64,000 bases of DNA from an uncultured Eubacterium sp. (GCA_910586445.1 CAJUHV010000003.1:50806-114805); one strand, 5' to 3'; counted from the stretch's first letter, positions 26,878-37,004 are shown. Translations and numbers: made by a program. The notes: generated by a model from the sequence alone, not told the origin.

Positions 26878-28362
26878 CTAAATCGGCGTATACCCCATCA
26901 AGCTTAAATCCACCTCCGCAGCCGCTTCCCGCCCTTCGCGGATTGCCCATACGACCAGCGACTGCCCTCTGCGCATATCCCCGCAGACAAATACGTTCTG
27001 TGCACCTGTCTGATACCCGCCTTCTTTTGTCTGCACATTTGTGCGCTGGTCTAAGGAAACGCCAAAAGCTTCTGCCACATAGTTCTCAGTGCCTAAAAAG
27101 CCTGCGGCAATCAGCGCAAGGTCTGCCGGAATCTTTTTCTCACTGCCGGATACTTCCGCCATAATCATACGCCCGGTCTTTTCGTCCTTTCTGCTTTCCA
27201 GCTGGACGGTGACAATACTGCTCAGGTTTCCGTTTTTATCTTTTAAAAACTCCTTTACCGTCGTCTGGTATACACGGGGGTCATGGCCGAATACGGCAGC
27301 CGCTTCTTCCTGTCCGTAATCTGTTTTAAAGACCTTCGGCCATTCCGGCCATGGATTGTCCGCGGCGCGTGTATCCGGTGCTTTCGGCATCATCTCAAGC
27401 TGCGTGACGCTGGCTGCTCCCAGACGCAGGCACGTGCCGACGCAGTCGTTGCCGGTATCTCCGCCGCCGATGACTACGACATGCTTTCCTTTTGTCGGAA
27501 TATATTTTTTGTCAGCCAGTTTAGAATCCAGCAGGCTTTTTGTGACGCCGCTTAAATAGTCTACTGCAAAGTAAATCCCCTTTGCATCCCGTCCCGGCGC
27601 ACCGATGTCTCTTGGATTTTTTGCGCCGCATGCAAGGATGATACGGTCGTATTCTTTTAACAGTTTTGCAGCCTTCACATCCCTGCCGACGTTTACCCCG
27701 GTGATAAATTCCACGCCTTCCTCTTTCATAATGCCGGTCTTGCGGTCTATGACGGATTTTTCCAGCTTCATATTTGGGATTCCGTACATCAAAAGCCCGC
27801 CGATACGGTCATCGCGCTCGTATACGGTGACAAGATGCCCCCGCTTGTTCAGCTGGTCTGCTGCTGCAAGTCCTGCCGGGCCGGAACCGATGACGGCAAT
27901 CCGTTTTCCGGTGCGCACTTTCGGCGGATCTGCTAAGGCCAGCCCTGCCTCATATGCATACTCGATAATGCCGTGCTCGTTTTCCTTTGCCGTTACCGCA
28001 TCGCCGTAATGACCGCATGTGCACGCTGCTTCACAAAGTGCCGGACATACGCGCGAGGTAAATTCCGGGAAGTTATTGGTCTTGATCAGGCGTCTGTATG
28101 CCTGTTCCCAGTTGCCGGTATATACCAGGTCATTCCACTCTGGAATCAGGTTGCGCAGCGGACATCCGCTTACCATTCCTTCGATCATAATGCCTGCCTG
28201 ACAGAACGGAACGCCGCATTCCATACATCTGGCCCCCTGCTCCTGCTGCTCTTTTCTTGAAAGCGGGATATGAAACTCGTGGAAATCCTTAATACGTTCC
28301 TTTGGGCTGACCGCCGTACTTGTCTTTCTGTCATATTCCATAAATCCAGTTGGTTTTCCCAT
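26878..28362 (-). CDS. gltD: Glutamate synthase small subunit
   Basis: 494 residues, full length. N-terminal Cys clusters for iron-sulfur centres (RCMECGVPFCQAG, GCPLRNLIPEWND, RVCPALCEAAC) are followed by the FAD site VIGSGPAGLAAADQLNKRG near residue 155 and the NADPH site VVIGGGDTGNDCVGTCLRLGA near 295. The protein feeds electrons from NAD(P)H to GltB for converting glutamine and 2-oxoglutarate to two glutamates. It lies eleven bases past gltB and shares its transcript. A terminator follows. Confidence 0.97.
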   Translation of the reverse strand: MGKPTGFMEYDRKTSTAVSPKERIKDFHEFHIPLSRKEQQEQGARCMECGVPFCQAGIMIEGMVSGCPLRNLIPEWNDLVYTGNWEQAYRRLIKTNNFPEFTSRVCPALCEAACTCGHYGDAVTAKENEHGIIEYAYEAGLALADPPKVRTGKRIAVIGSGPAGLAAADQLNKRGHLVTVYERDDRIGGLLMYGIPNMKLEKSVIDRKTGIMKEEGVEFITGVNVGRDVKAAKLLKEYDRIILACGAKNPRDIGAPGRDAKGIYFAVDYLSGVTKSLLDSKLADKKYIPTKGKHVVVIGGGDTGNDCVGTCLRLGAASVTQLEMMPKAPDTRAADNPWPEWPKVFKTDYGQEEAAAVFGHDPRVYQTTVKEFLKDKNGNLSSIVTVQLESRKDEKTGRMIMAEVSGSEKKIPADLALIAAGFLGTENYVAEAFGVSLDQRTNVQTKEGGYQTGAQNVFVCGDMRRGQSLVVWAIREGREAAAEVDLSLMGYTPI

Positions 28363-28373
28363 TTCGTCTCCCC

Positions 28374-31300
28374 CTATCTTCCTGCGTTTGCATAAAATGC
28401 TTCGATCTGTGCCTGCTCGGTGTTCAGCCCTTTTTCTTCCATCTGGACTATCGCAAACATCATACGTTTGTAGTCATGCGGTACGATCTTTTTGAATTTC
28501 GGCAGGTATTCGCTGAACTGGTCTAATACCCTTTTGCCCTTTTCAGAATTGGTCAGCTTTACATGCTCTTCGATCATTTGCTTTAGTTCCAGTACATCGT
28601 ATTTTGAAGTAATTTCCTCAGAGGACACCATCCCTTTATTCAGCCTTGTATATAGGTCATTGTCTTCGTCAAGCACATATGCAATGCCGCCGCTCATGCC
28701 TGCAGCGAAGTTTTTTCCGGTACCTCCCAGAATCACGACACGCCCGCCTGTCATATACTCGCATCCATGGTCGCCTACACCTTCTACGACTGCATGTGCG
28801 CCGGAATTGCGCACACAGAACCGCTCGCCTGCGACGCCGCTTATAAATGCTTTGCCGCTCGTAGCACCATACAGTGCCACGTTTCCGATTATGATATTTT
28901 CCTCCTTTTTGTACCGTACGCCTGCCGGAGCATAGACGATCAGCTTGCCGCCGGAAAGCCCTTTGCCGAAATAATCGTTGGAATCTCCCACCAGCTCCAG
29001 CGTCAGCCCTTTTGGAATAAATGCGCCAAAGCTCTGCCCGCCTGCTCCTGTACATTTTACAATAAAACTGTCTTCCTCTAATCCTTCTGGATAGTGCCTT
29101 GTGATCTCGGAGCCAAAAATCGTGCCGAGTGCACGGTCTGTATTTGTCACTTCTATATTAATGCTGCGTTTTGTGCCGCCTGCCAGCGCCCCCTGCAGCT
29201 GTTTGAGCAGCACGCGCTCATCCTTGGTCTTTTCCAGTTGAAAATCATAGGCTTTTGCCGGATCAAAGATGACCTTTTCCCTGCCGCCTGCAAATGGGTT
29301 ATTCAGTATTTTTGATAAGTCGATCTCTTTTTGGCGGGCGGTCAGATCTTCCCTGACACGCAGCAGGTCGCTGCGCCCGACAAGCTCATCTACTGTACGC
29401 ATCCCCAGCCTAGCCATAATTTCACGCAGCTCCTGCGCAATAAACCTCATAAAATTTACCACATATTCCGGCTTTCCGTCAAAGCGCCTGCGCAGGGACG
29501 GATTCTGCGTTGCAATGCCTGCCGGGCATGTATCCAAATTGCATACACGCATCATTACGCAGCCCATTGTCACCAGAGGAGCCGTCGCAAAGCCAAATTC
29601 TTCTGCTCCAAGCAGCGCCGCCACTGCGACATCCCGTCCGGTCATCAGCTTGCCGTCTGTCTCAATGCGCACTTTACTGCGCAGCCCGTTTTTAATAAGC
29701 GTCTGGTGCGTTTCGGATAATCCAAGCTCCCACGGCAGCCCTGCATTGTGGATCGAGCTGCGCGGCGCTGCCCCGGTTCCTCCGTCATAGCCTGAAATCA
29801 GGATCAGCTGTGCGCCTGCCTTTGCCACACCCGCTGCAACCGTGCCGACACCTGCCTCTGACACCAGCTTTACAGATATGCCCGCCGCGCGGTTTGCATT
29901 TTTCAAATCGTAAATCAGCTGCTCCAGATCCTCGATCGAATAAATATCATGGTGCGGAGGCGGTGAAATCAGGGAAACACCCGGCGTAGACAGCCTTGTT
30001 TTTGCTATCCAGGGATAAACTTTTTTGCCCGGCAGATGCCCTCCCTCACCCGGCTTTGCACCCTGCGCCATTTTAATCTGGATCTCTTTTGCACTGACAA
30101 GGTAACGGCTCGTCACGCCGAATCTGCCCGACGCTACCTGTTTGATCGCAGAGCATTTGTTAAGTCCGTCTTTTCCAACCGTAAGACGCTCAATGCTCTC
30201 GCCTCCCTCTCCGGTATTGGACTTTCCGTGCAGCATGTTCATAGCTGCCGCAAGCGTCTCATGTGCTTCCTGCGAAATCGATCCATAAGACATCGCCCCT
30301 GTCTTAAACCTTGTTACGATCGAGTCCACGCTTTCGACCTCTTCAATCGGTATTCCTTTTTCCGGGTACTTAATCGCAAGCATGCCCCGGATATAGGCAT
30401 CCTTTTCCTCGGCATTGACCATATCCGTATACTTTTTAAACAGCTCATAATCGCCCATGCGCGTAGACTTCTGCAGCATATGGATTGTCGCAGGATTGTA
30501 CAGGTGCTGTCCGGCTCCGCTGCGCATTTTGTGGCGTCCTCTGGAATCCAGCGATTCATTGACCTCAAGCCCCAGCGGATCATACGCCAGCGAATGCAGG
30601 TGATCCACATCGTTTTCAATATCCTTTAACGTGATGCCGCCGATTCTGCTGACCGTATTGGTAAAATATTTGTCTATGACAGACTTATCAATGCCGACTG
30701 CCTCAAAGATTTTGGCACCCTGATAGGACTGTATCGTAGAAATGCCCATTTTTGAAGCAATTTTTACAATGCCGGATATTACAGCCAGATTATAATCATC
30801 CACTGCAGCATATGGATCTTTGTCCAGCATGTTCAGTTCAACCAGTTCCCTGACTGTCTCATGCGCCAGATACGGATTGACCGCACTCGCTCCGTAGCCA
30901 AGCAGCGTCGCAAAATGATGCACTTCACGCGGTTCTCCCGACTCTAAAATAAGCGAAAGCGACGTACGCTTTTTCGTAATGACCAGATGCTCATGCAGTG
31001 CCGCAACCGCCAGCAGGGAAGGTATCGCCACATGGTTTTCATCCACGCCCCGGTCTGATAAAATCAAAATATTTGCCCCATTGCGGTATGCACGGTCTGC
31101 CTCTAAAAACAGACGGTCTACAGCCTTTTCAAGGCTGGTGTTTTTATAATAAATAATCGGAATTTCTGCCGTACAAAAACCTTCTACTTTCATCGCACGG
31201 ATTTTCATCAGGTCTGTATCTGTCAGTATTGGATTGTTTACTTTTAATACCTGACAGTTTTCCGGCTGCTCTTCGAGCAGGTTGCCATCGTTCCCGATAT

Positions 31301-32930
31301 AAATGCAGGTCGATGTGACGATTTTTTCACGGATCGAATCAATCGGCGGATTCGTCACCTGTGCAAACAGCTGCTTAAAATAGTTAAACAGCGGCTGATG
31401 ATCGTCAGCCAGCACGGCAAGCGGAATATCAATGCCCATCGCGCTCGTAGATTCTCCGCCGCCCAGCGCCATCGGCAGGATGACTTCTTTCATGGATTCA
31501 TACGTATAGCCGAAGGCACGCTGCATTTTCTGCCGTTCTTTTCCAGACAGCCTTGGCACGCGCTCGTTTGGTATTTTTAATTCACTGAGTTTAACCAGAC
31601 TGCGGTCAAGCCACTCCCCATACGGACGCCTTTGTGCATAGTATTCTTTGATCTCATCGTCTCCGATCATACGCCCTGCCACAGTATCCACTAACAGCAT
31701 TCTGCCCGGACGCAGGCGGTCTTTTTTCACAATCTTCGTCGGCTCGATGTCCAGCACGCCGACTTCTGACGACAGGATGAGCTGGTCATCATCTGTAATA
31801 TAATATCTGGACGGACGCAGGCCGTTGCGGTCAAGCACCGCACCCATCATGTCCCCGTCTGAAAATAATATAGACGCAGGCCCGTCCCACGGCTCCATCA
31901 TCGTCGCATAATACTGATAAAAATCCTTTTTCTTCTGTGTCATTGTCTCATTGTGCGACCACGGCTCTGGAATCATAATCATGACTGCTAATGGCAGAGG
32001 CATGCCGCTCATCATAAAAAACTCCAGCGTATTGTCCAGCTGCGCGGAATCTGATCCTTCTGCGCTGACTACCGGCAGCACCTTGGACAGATGCTGGTCT
32101 AATGCACCGCATGTCATATTTTCCTCACGCCCATACATCTTATCCACATTGCCCCGGATCGTATTAATCTCGCCGTTATGTACGATCAGGCGGTTTGGGT
32201 GCGCACGCTCCCAGCTCGGATTTGTATTTGTAGAAAATCTGGAATGCACGGTAGCGATCGCACTCTCGTAATTTACATCCTGCAGGTCTGTAAAAAACAG
32301 CCGCAGCTGGTCTACCAAAAACATGCCCTTGTATACAATCGTCCGGCTCGACAGCGAGCAGACATACGTAAAATCATTCGACTGCTCAAATACACGCCGC
32401 ACAATGTACAATCTGCGGTCAAAGTCCAGCCCCTTTTCCACATCTGCCGGACGCTTTACAAAACCCTGCATAATATACGGCATACAGTCCGCCGCCTTTT
32501 TTCCAAGCTTTCCGGGATCAGTCGGCACGTTCCTCCAGCCCAGGAATTCCATGCCCTCCTTCTCCACAATTACCTCAAACATCTTCATCGCACGGCGGCG
32601 CTTAAACTCTTCCTGCGGAAAGAAAAACATTCCCACGCCGAATTCTCTCTCCCCGCCCAGCTCAATGCCAAGCGGCTTACATGCCCGCGCAAAAAATTTA
32701 TAAGATACCTGCAGCAGAATGCCCACACCGTCCCCGGTCTTTCCTTCGGCATCTTTACCTGCCCTGTGCTGTAAGTTTTCTACGATTTTCAATGCATTTA
32801 CTACCGTCGCATGGCTTTTGACGCCCTTTACATTTACAACCGCACCAATCCCGCAGCTGTCATGCTCAAACCGAGGATCGTACATGCCCATCGGCTTTGT
32901 ATTGCTTTCATTGTAGATGATTTTTGTCAT
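28374..32930 (-). CDS. gltB: Glutamate synthase large subunit
   Basis: 1518 residues from the ATG at 32930, five bases after AAGAAGGA; the frame is open to 32975 but that start has no site. Cys in DSCGIGAVV near residue 26 is the glutaminase nucleophile exposed after removal of a short propeptide. SGYDGGTGAAPRSSIHNAGLPWELG near 1080 is the FMN/synthase site, MRVCNLDTCPAGIATQ near 1160 binds the 3Fe-4S cluster, and the C-terminal beta-helix domain has GVGDHGCEYMTGGRVVILG. All four domains are present. Housekeeping ammonium assimilation. Confidence 0.97.
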   Translation of the reverse strand: MTKIIYNESNTKPMGMYDPRFEHDSCGIGAVVNVKGVKSHATVVNALKIVENLQHRAGKDAEGKTGDGVGILLQVSYKFFARACKPLGIELGGEREFGVGMFFFPQEEFKRRRAMKMFEVIVEKEGMEFLGWRNVPTDPGKLGKKAADCMPYIMQGFVKRPADVEKGLDFDRRLYIVRRVFEQSNDFTYVCSLSSRTIVYKGMFLVDQLRLFFTDLQDVNYESAIATVHSRFSTNTNPSWERAHPNRLIVHNGEINTIRGNVDKMYGREENMTCGALDQHLSKVLPVVSAEGSDSAQLDNTLEFFMMSGMPLPLAVMIMIPEPWSHNETMTQKKKDFYQYYATMMEPWDGPASILFSDGDMMGAVLDRNGLRPSRYYITDDDQLILSSEVGVLDIEPTKIVKKDRLRPGRMLLVDTVAGRMIGDDEIKEYYAQRRPYGEWLDRSLVKLSELKIPNERVPRLSGKERQKMQRAFGYTYESMKEVILPMALGGGESTSAMGIDIPLAVLADDHQPLFNYFKQLFAQVTNPPIDSIREKIVTSTCIYIGNDGNLLEEQPENCQVLKVNNPILTDTDLMKIRAMKVEGFCTAEIPIIYYKNTSLEKAVDRLFLEADRAYRNGANILILSDRGVDENHVAIPSLLAVAALHEHLVITKKRTSLSLILESGEPREVHHFATLLGYGASAVNPYLAHETVRELVELNMLDKDPYAAVDDYNLAVISGIVKIASKMGISTIQSYQGAKIFEAVGIDKSVIDKYFTNTVSRIGGITLKDIENDVDHLHSLAYDPLGLEVNESLDSRGRHKMRSGAGQHLYNPATIHMLQKSTRMGDYELFKKYTDMVNAEEKDAYIRGMLAIKYPEKGIPIEEVESVDSIVTRFKTGAMSYGSISQEAHETLAAAMNMLHGKSNTGEGGESIERLTVGKDGLNKCSAIKQVASGRFGVTSRYLVSAKEIQIKMAQGAKPGEGGHLPGKKVYPWIAKTRLSTPGVSLISPPPHHDIYSIEDLEQLIYDLKNANRAAGISVKLVSEAGVGTVAAGVAKAGAQLILISGYDGGTGAAPRSSIHNAGLPWELGLSETHQTLIKNGLRSKVRIETDGKLMTGRDVAVAALLGAEEFGFATAPLVTMGCVMMRVCNLDTCPAGIATQNPSLRRRFDGKPEYVVNFMRFIAQELREIMARLGMRTVDELVGRSDLLRVREDLTARQKEIDLSKILNNPFAGGREKVIFDPAKAYDFQLEKTKDERVLLKQLQGALAGGTKRSINIEVTNTDRALGTIFGSEITRHYPEGLEEDSFIVKCTGAGGQSFGAFIPKGLTLELVGDSNDYFGKGLSGGKLIVYAPAGVRYKKEENIIIGNVALYGATSGKAFISGVAGERFCVRNSGAHAVVEGVGDHGCEYMTGGRVVILGGTGKNFAAGMSGGIAYVLDEDNDLYTRLNKGMVSSEEITSKYDVLELKQMIEEHVKLTNSEKGKRVLDQFSEYLPKFKKIVPHDYKRMMFAIVQMEEKGLNTEQAQIEAFYANAGR

Positions 32931-33289
32931 AGTCATCCTTCTTTCTATGTTTATTGTATTGATTTCGCCCTGCATTTATTGCACTGCTTTCACTGCATTG
33001 CTTATGGTAATTATTTTAAATATTTTTGCTGATATGACTATACAACTTTTGTGCGGAAGTGTAAATATGGGTAATTTTGGTTGTTTTCTGATTATTTGAA
33101 TTTTTTGATTTTATATGTATTTTTTCTGATTATTTTTATTATTATTTGAAATTTTGTTGTTTATGTAAACTTTTTGTGTGTATGCTGCATGAAATTTCCT
33201 AATATTATTAAGTGGTGGAAATATGCGATTTTTAGAATTGTGTCTGAATTGTTTCAATTAAAATATATTTCATGAAAAATAGTACAAAA
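32931..33289. other. AT-rich gap upstream of gltB
   Basis: About 360 bases without a supported gene, very AT-rich. A weak minus-strand promoter (TTGTAT at 33040-33045, 17 bases, TATTTA at 33017-33022) could serve gltB. No riboswitch or hairpin leader was recognised. Confidence 0.35.
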
Positions 33290-33316
33290 ATCAGGCACGG
33301 AAAATCCGCACCTGAT
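33281..33316 (-). terminator. Terminator of the HigBA-like operon
   Basis: Hairpin with arms ATCAGG/CCTGAT and CGGA/TCCG separated by a small internal loop (33290-33316); on the minus strand it is followed by TTTTTGTACT. It lies about 110 bases past the antitoxin stop. Confidence 0.7.
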
Positions 33317-33425
33317 CCACTGTCATTTTAACAGCTCATATCCGTGTTATGCGTATGACTCTGATTAAAATTTTCTCTTTAAACTATGTTATTTAACAAA
33401 TCAATGATAAATACTACGCCCATAA

Positions 33426-34508
33426 CTACGCAGTCGTTATATTATATTTAAATCTTAATTTTTCGGACAATACTGTATCTGTATATGGCACCCTGCCGTC
33501 ATTCAACAGACGACCAAGTACAATTCCGGGATCTCGCTGTATGTGATATGCAAATTCCCGAATATTATGCTCATGAAATGTCTGATTCTGCATTAAAAAT
33601 TTCTCATATGATCTCTGTGGAATCAGTTTGTTCTGTGCATATAAATCTGCTTCGTCTTCGGAACCGCCCTTGTGGTCTTTAAATGTGATACCATAATCTC
33701 CATTTATGACATGACCGATTTCATGGAATAAGGTAAACCAGAATGTATCAGCATAATGTCTCCTATCATTTACCATTAATAAAATTCTTCCGTTCACTTT
33801 CTTCGTCGCACCATTTATTCCAGAATTTTTCAAATTAGGCAGTGCAACCAGAATAACCCCGGCTTCATAAAAAGCCTTTTTTACAGTTGGAAAAAAGCTG
33901 CTGTGGTTGCATGTCTGCGTCAAGGCAAAATCAACAGCCTCTTTAAATTTTTTTCTATCAAATTTAGGAGCATCTGATTTTAATGCTATATTAATGGCAA
34001 TCTGTACCATTGCATTTGCATTCACGATATTGGAAGTGCTCAGGCTGTCAGTATAGCTTCGAAAACTTATAGCCAAATCTTCCTCTTTTAGCACTGTCAA
34101 TGACGAAACAGACAAAAATTCCCTTACCTGCTTAATTTGTTCATCTATTTTCCGCGGGAGATCTGGAAGCCCAAAATAAGTTTTAAAATACTTGTAATCT
34201 AAAAACTGATATATTTCACGTTCTTTTATAAGCTCTTTTTCTGAAAGAAATTCGGCCTGCAGTTCATCGTAGAGCTGCTGCAGATTCAGCCAATACGCAA
34301 TCGTAGTTCCGAGCATTCTCGAAAGTTTTGCTGCAATATCAATAGATAAATTCTGATTTCCTTTTACCAATATGCTCAAATTTTTGGGAGTTGTCCCAAG
34401 CCTCTTTGCAAATTCGTCCTGAGTCAGTCCACTTTCGTCAACCAATTCTTTTAAATAATATCCCGGATGAAACGCGATTTTATCCTTATATTCGATATAG
34501 TTACTCAT
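33426..34508 (-). CDS. HigA-like antitoxin fused to an ImmA/IrrE metallopeptidase domain
   Basis: About 360 residues. The N-terminal part (about residues 12-65) is an XRE helix-turn-helix: GYYLKELVDESGLTQDEFAKRLG, then TTPKNLSILVKGNQNL, as in HigA antidotes. The C-terminal part carries FTLFHEIGHVINGDYG near residue 265, the zinc His-Glu-x-x-His motif of ImmA/IrrE peptidases, plus DEADLYAQNKLIP for the third ligand. It overlaps the toxin gene by 8 bases. ATG at 34508 or GTG at 34517 are both possible. Antitoxins with a built-in peptidase are a known subgroup; the peptidase might act on a repressor or on the fused antitoxin. Confidence 0.85.
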   Translation of the reverse strand: MSNYIEYKDKIAFHPGYYLKELVDESGLTQDEFAKRLGTTPKNLSILVKGNQNLSIDIAAKLSRMLGTTIAYWLNLQQLYDELQAEFLSEKELIKEREIYQFLDYKYFKTYFGLPDLPRKIDEQIKQVREFLSVSSLTVLKEEDLAISFRSYTDSLSTSNIVNANAMVQIAINIALKSDAPKFDRKKFKEAVDFALTQTCNHSSFFPTVKKAFYEAGVILVALPNLKNSGINGATKKVNGRILLMVNDRRHYADTFWFTLFHEIGHVINGDYGITFKDHKGGSEDEADLYAQNKLIPQRSYEKFLMQNQTFHEHNIREFAYHIQRDPGIVLGRLLNDGRVPYTDTVLSEKLRFKYNITTA

Positions 34509-34860
34509 AATGCGCACTCACCTCCTCGATCTCAACTATTTTTACAATAGCGCAGATTTTATCAATATGGCATGGATTAAATTTTTCTTCATTTTCATCA
34601 AGCGGATAAAGAATTATCCGCCATTGATCTCGTTTCGTCTTGACATCAACGGCAAATAACCCTTCTCTATTTCCATGCAGATTGTGAAAACGAAACTGCG
34701 GCTGAACAATAATGTCCTTAATGACATCCGCTGCTTTCATCGCATTGATTCTAGAAAGCAGACTAACTGCAAGTGCTTTATTGCCGCCAAATAATTTTGC
34801 GGCTGCTTTCATATTTGTACACTGCTGAGCTACTTTCTCATTCGCATATTTAATTTTCAT
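34501..34860 (-). CDS. RelE/HigB-type toxin
   Basis: 119 residues. RFHNLHGNREGLFAVDVKTKRDQWRIILYPL (residues about 57-87) is the core of HigB-like mRNA interferases of the RelE/ParE fold, and the pairing with a HigA-like antitoxin in the order toxin-antitoxin is the HigBA order. The N-terminal half is helical and longer than in the smallest HigB proteins. Expected to cleave mRNA on the ribosome when free. Transcription starts from a consensus promoter with an overlapping palindrome just upstream. Confidence 0.82.
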   Translation of the reverse strand: MKIKYANEKVAQQCTNMKAAAKLFGGNKALAVSLLSRINAMKAADVIKDIIVQPQFRFHNLHGNREGLFAVDVKTKRDQWRIILYPLDENEEKFNPCHIDKICAIVKIVEIEEVSAHYE

Positions 34861-34879
34861 ATTTTTGTCCCAAATTTTA

Positions 34880-34927
34880 TTACCTGTCAGGTAATTTTAT
34901 TATATGCCTAAGAAAGATACTTGTCAA
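34880..34927 (-). promoter_or_regulatory. Consensus promoter and operator of the toxin-antitoxin operon
   Basis: On the minus strand TTGACA (34922-34927), a 17-base spacer and TATAAT (34899-34904) match the vegetative consensus exactly. The perfect palindrome TTACCTGTCAGGTAA (34880-34894) covers the expected transcription start, a likely site for autorepression by the HigA-like protein. Confidence 0.88.
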
Positions 34928-34970
34928 TCATAAGAACGGCATTCTGCACTAAAATAATAAAATCCCGCTC

Positions 34971-36317
34971 CTAACCATCATTCTCCATCCTCTTCTGCTC
35001 CATCAAAACCAGCACCAAAGACAGCACCGTTGCCAACGCGTCACTAATCGGCTGCGCTGCAAAAATCCCATTCATTTCAAAAAAAATCGGCAGTATATAA
35101 ATAAACGGCACCAAAAATACAACCTGACGCAGAACTGTAATAATAATCGAAGGCGTCGGCCGGTTAATTGATTGAAAAAAAGTCGTTGCCAGCATGACAA
35201 ATCCCAGCACCGGCGTAATACAGAAATTCACCCTGAGCCCGGTAATGCCGATGCTGAACATTTCTTCTGTTCCTCCGAAGGCTGCCAGAATCTGTCTTGG
35301 GAAAAATAGAACCAAAATCCAGATCACGCTCGTAATGGCAAGCGAAAAAAGCGTCGCCTGAAACAGCGTCTGCATAACCCTTTTATAATTGCGTGACCCA
35401 TAATTATTCCCAAGGATCGGCTGGATTCCCTGGCTGATCCCGCTTGCCGGCATGATTACAAATGTCATAATGCTGGACACAACCGCATAAACACTGATCG
35501 CAATATCCCCGCCGTATTTTCCAAGCTGGCTGTTATACACCAGGCTGATAAAGCCCATTGCCATCTGCGAGACCCAGAACGCAAATCCGCAGGAAATAAT
35601 CTGAAGGCAGAGTTCTTTTTCTAAATGAAAGATCTTTCTAGATATGCGTACCAGCGTTTTATTGCCAAATACAAGAAATCCTCCAAACAACGCCGCAAAG
35701 ATCTGCCCTGTCACAGTGGCCAGAGCCGCACCGGCTACGCCCCAGTCCAAAACCACAATAAAAACCGCATCCAGCACTATATTAGTCACTGCCCCGATCC
35801 CTGTGACACACATCCCCAGCATTGGTTTTCCCGACACGCGCACAAAATCGCAGAACAGCTGCGATAATCCTTGAAACAGACAGCCAAGCGCAACAATGCG
35901 GTAATACACATCCGCATATGGATAAGCCGTCTGTGTAACTCCAAATATTTTCAAAAAGAAATCCGAAAACAGTAAAAGCACCACGCTCAGCAAAATTTCA
36001 AATATACAGACCAGAACCATCGCATTGCCAAAGGCCTTGTTCATTTTATCCGATTCCTTTTGACCGGAAAACAGGCTGAACAGCGTCGATCCGCCTGCAC
36101 TGCATGTCAATGCAAAAGCCATCATCATAAATGAAAGCGGGAAACAGACCGACAGCCCCGCTAATGCAGAGGTCCCGCTGAAATTGCCGATGAACATCCG
36201 GTCTACGATATTATAAACGGCCGTGATCAGCAGCGAAACCGCTGCCGGAATAGAAAATTTTAAAATCATTGGGAATAAGTCTCCCTTTAAGTAATCCACT
36301 TCTCCTGCTTTTTTCAT
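34971..36317 (-). CDS. MATE-family multidrug exporter
   Basis: 448 residues, twelve membrane helices, full length. GDLFPMILKFSIPAAVSLLITAVYNIVDRMFIGN and SALAGLSVCFPLSFMMMAFALTCSAGGSTLFS are typical of MATE transporters of the MepA group. It exports cationic drugs using a sodium or proton gradient. A MarR-type regulator lies upstream on the same strand and a matching operator half-palindrome (36340-36352) lies at the MATE promoter, so MarR control is likely. Confidence 0.93.
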   Translation of the reverse strand: MKKAGEVDYLKGDLFPMILKFSIPAAVSLLITAVYNIVDRMFIGNFSGTSALAGLSVCFPLSFMMMAFALTCSAGGSTLFSLFSGQKESDKMNKAFGNAMVLVCIFEILLSVVLLLFSDFFLKIFGVTQTAYPYADVYYRIVALGCLFQGLSQLFCDFVRVSGKPMLGMCVTGIGAVTNIVLDAVFIVVLDWGVAGAALATVTGQIFAALFGGFLVFGNKTLVRISRKIFHLEKELCLQIISCGFAFWVSQMAMGFISLVYNSQLGKYGGDIAISVYAVVSSIMTFVIMPASGISQGIQPILGNNYGSRNYKRVMQTLFQATLFSLAITSVIWILVLFFPRQILAAFGGTEEMFSIGITGLRVNFCITPVLGFVMLATTFFQSINRPTPSIIITVLRQVVFLVPFIYILPIFFEMNGIFAAQPISDALATVLSLVLVLMEQKRMENDG

Positions 36318-36339
36318 ACTATTACATCCTTTCCTAATA

Positions 36340-36352
36340 TTAGTTTCCTAAG
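36340..36352 (-). promoter_or_regulatory. MarR operator copy in front of the MATE gene
   Basis: TTAGTTTCCTAAG (plus strand) matches the MarR self-operator TTAGTAACCTAAG at 37023-37035 except for the two central bases. On the minus strand AATACT at 36351-36356 sits in the same relation to the site as the TATACT of the MarR promoter does. Confidence 0.65.
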
Positions 36353-36432
36353 TATTTATTTAAAAAATTTATGTGTATGCTTTCCATACGATATAAACAG
36401 GAAATGATATGCTTTACATTTGGTATTCATAG

Positions 36433-36580
36433 GGCATGATATGGAGAATTTATCCCAAATTTAGGTAACATACTCGCAGAGAATGTTACAGCGGCCTATG
36501 TCACCTAAATTTGAAATGAATTCTCCACCTCTTGGACATTAGCGGTCTAAGCAGCTTGACATCTTGGACATATTTTGGCT
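36433..36580. repeat. Dispersed palindromic repeat, copy A
   Basis: A 24-base arm (36443-36466, beginning GGAGAATTTATCCC) pairs with its imperfect complement at 36503-36526 (ending GAATTCTCC). Followed by CTTGGACATTAG and TCTTGGACATATTTTGG. A related element lies at 43780-43930, and its end motif recurs near 61455. Sits between MATE and MarR genes. Confidence 0.65.
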
Positions 36581-37004
36581 TATGAGATGTTTGCCAACAT
36601 TTTTTCTATAACCCTAAAAAAGACATCCAGATCTTCTTCCGCAATACCCGCCGTCAATTCCTCTTCCAGATTCGTAATATCTGCCAGCACCACATCCTTG
36701 TACTGCAGCGCCTTTTCATCTAAAATAATCCGTTTCAGCCTTGCATCATCCGCCATGGCTTCACGATGAATCAGCCCGTTTTTCTCCATTTTTTTCAGCA
36801 GCTCGGTAGCTGTCGGAGGCCGTATGCTGTATTCTTCTTCAATATCTTTTTGAAAAATATCACCCTGCTGTGCTAAAAGAAAATGTAGTACGCGTCCCTG
36901 TGAACCGCTGAAGTTCTTCCTGCTGGAAAAAGCATCGATCTTTCTGCGCAGCTTGTTTGAGAGCTTGCTGACCTCACGGGCTGCATGTTTAACTGTCGTT
37001 TCAA
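36580..37004 (-). CDS. MarR-family repressor, start codon apparently damaged
   Basis: The minus-strand frame from about 37005 gives ETTVKHAAREVSKLSNKLRR, then FSSRKNFSGSQGRVLHFLLA near residue 30, the winged helix IFQKDIEEEYSIRPPTATELLKKMEKNGLIHR and the end VFFRVIEKMLANIS, a full MarR protein of about 140 residues. However, no ATG, GTG or TTG exists in this frame between the TAG at 37015-37017 and Met at 36789. A TTG at 37002-37004 lies just after AGAGGGGG but in another frame; one extra A in the following AAA run would join it to the MarR frame. Either a one-base loss, a rare ACG/ATT-type start or a sequencing error. Confidence 0.7.

Noticed and set aside
30036..30629. 197-codon plus-strand open frame inside gltB
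   Set aside because: Antisense to a conserved housekeeping gene; rich in His, Arg and Cys as expected of a shadow frame.
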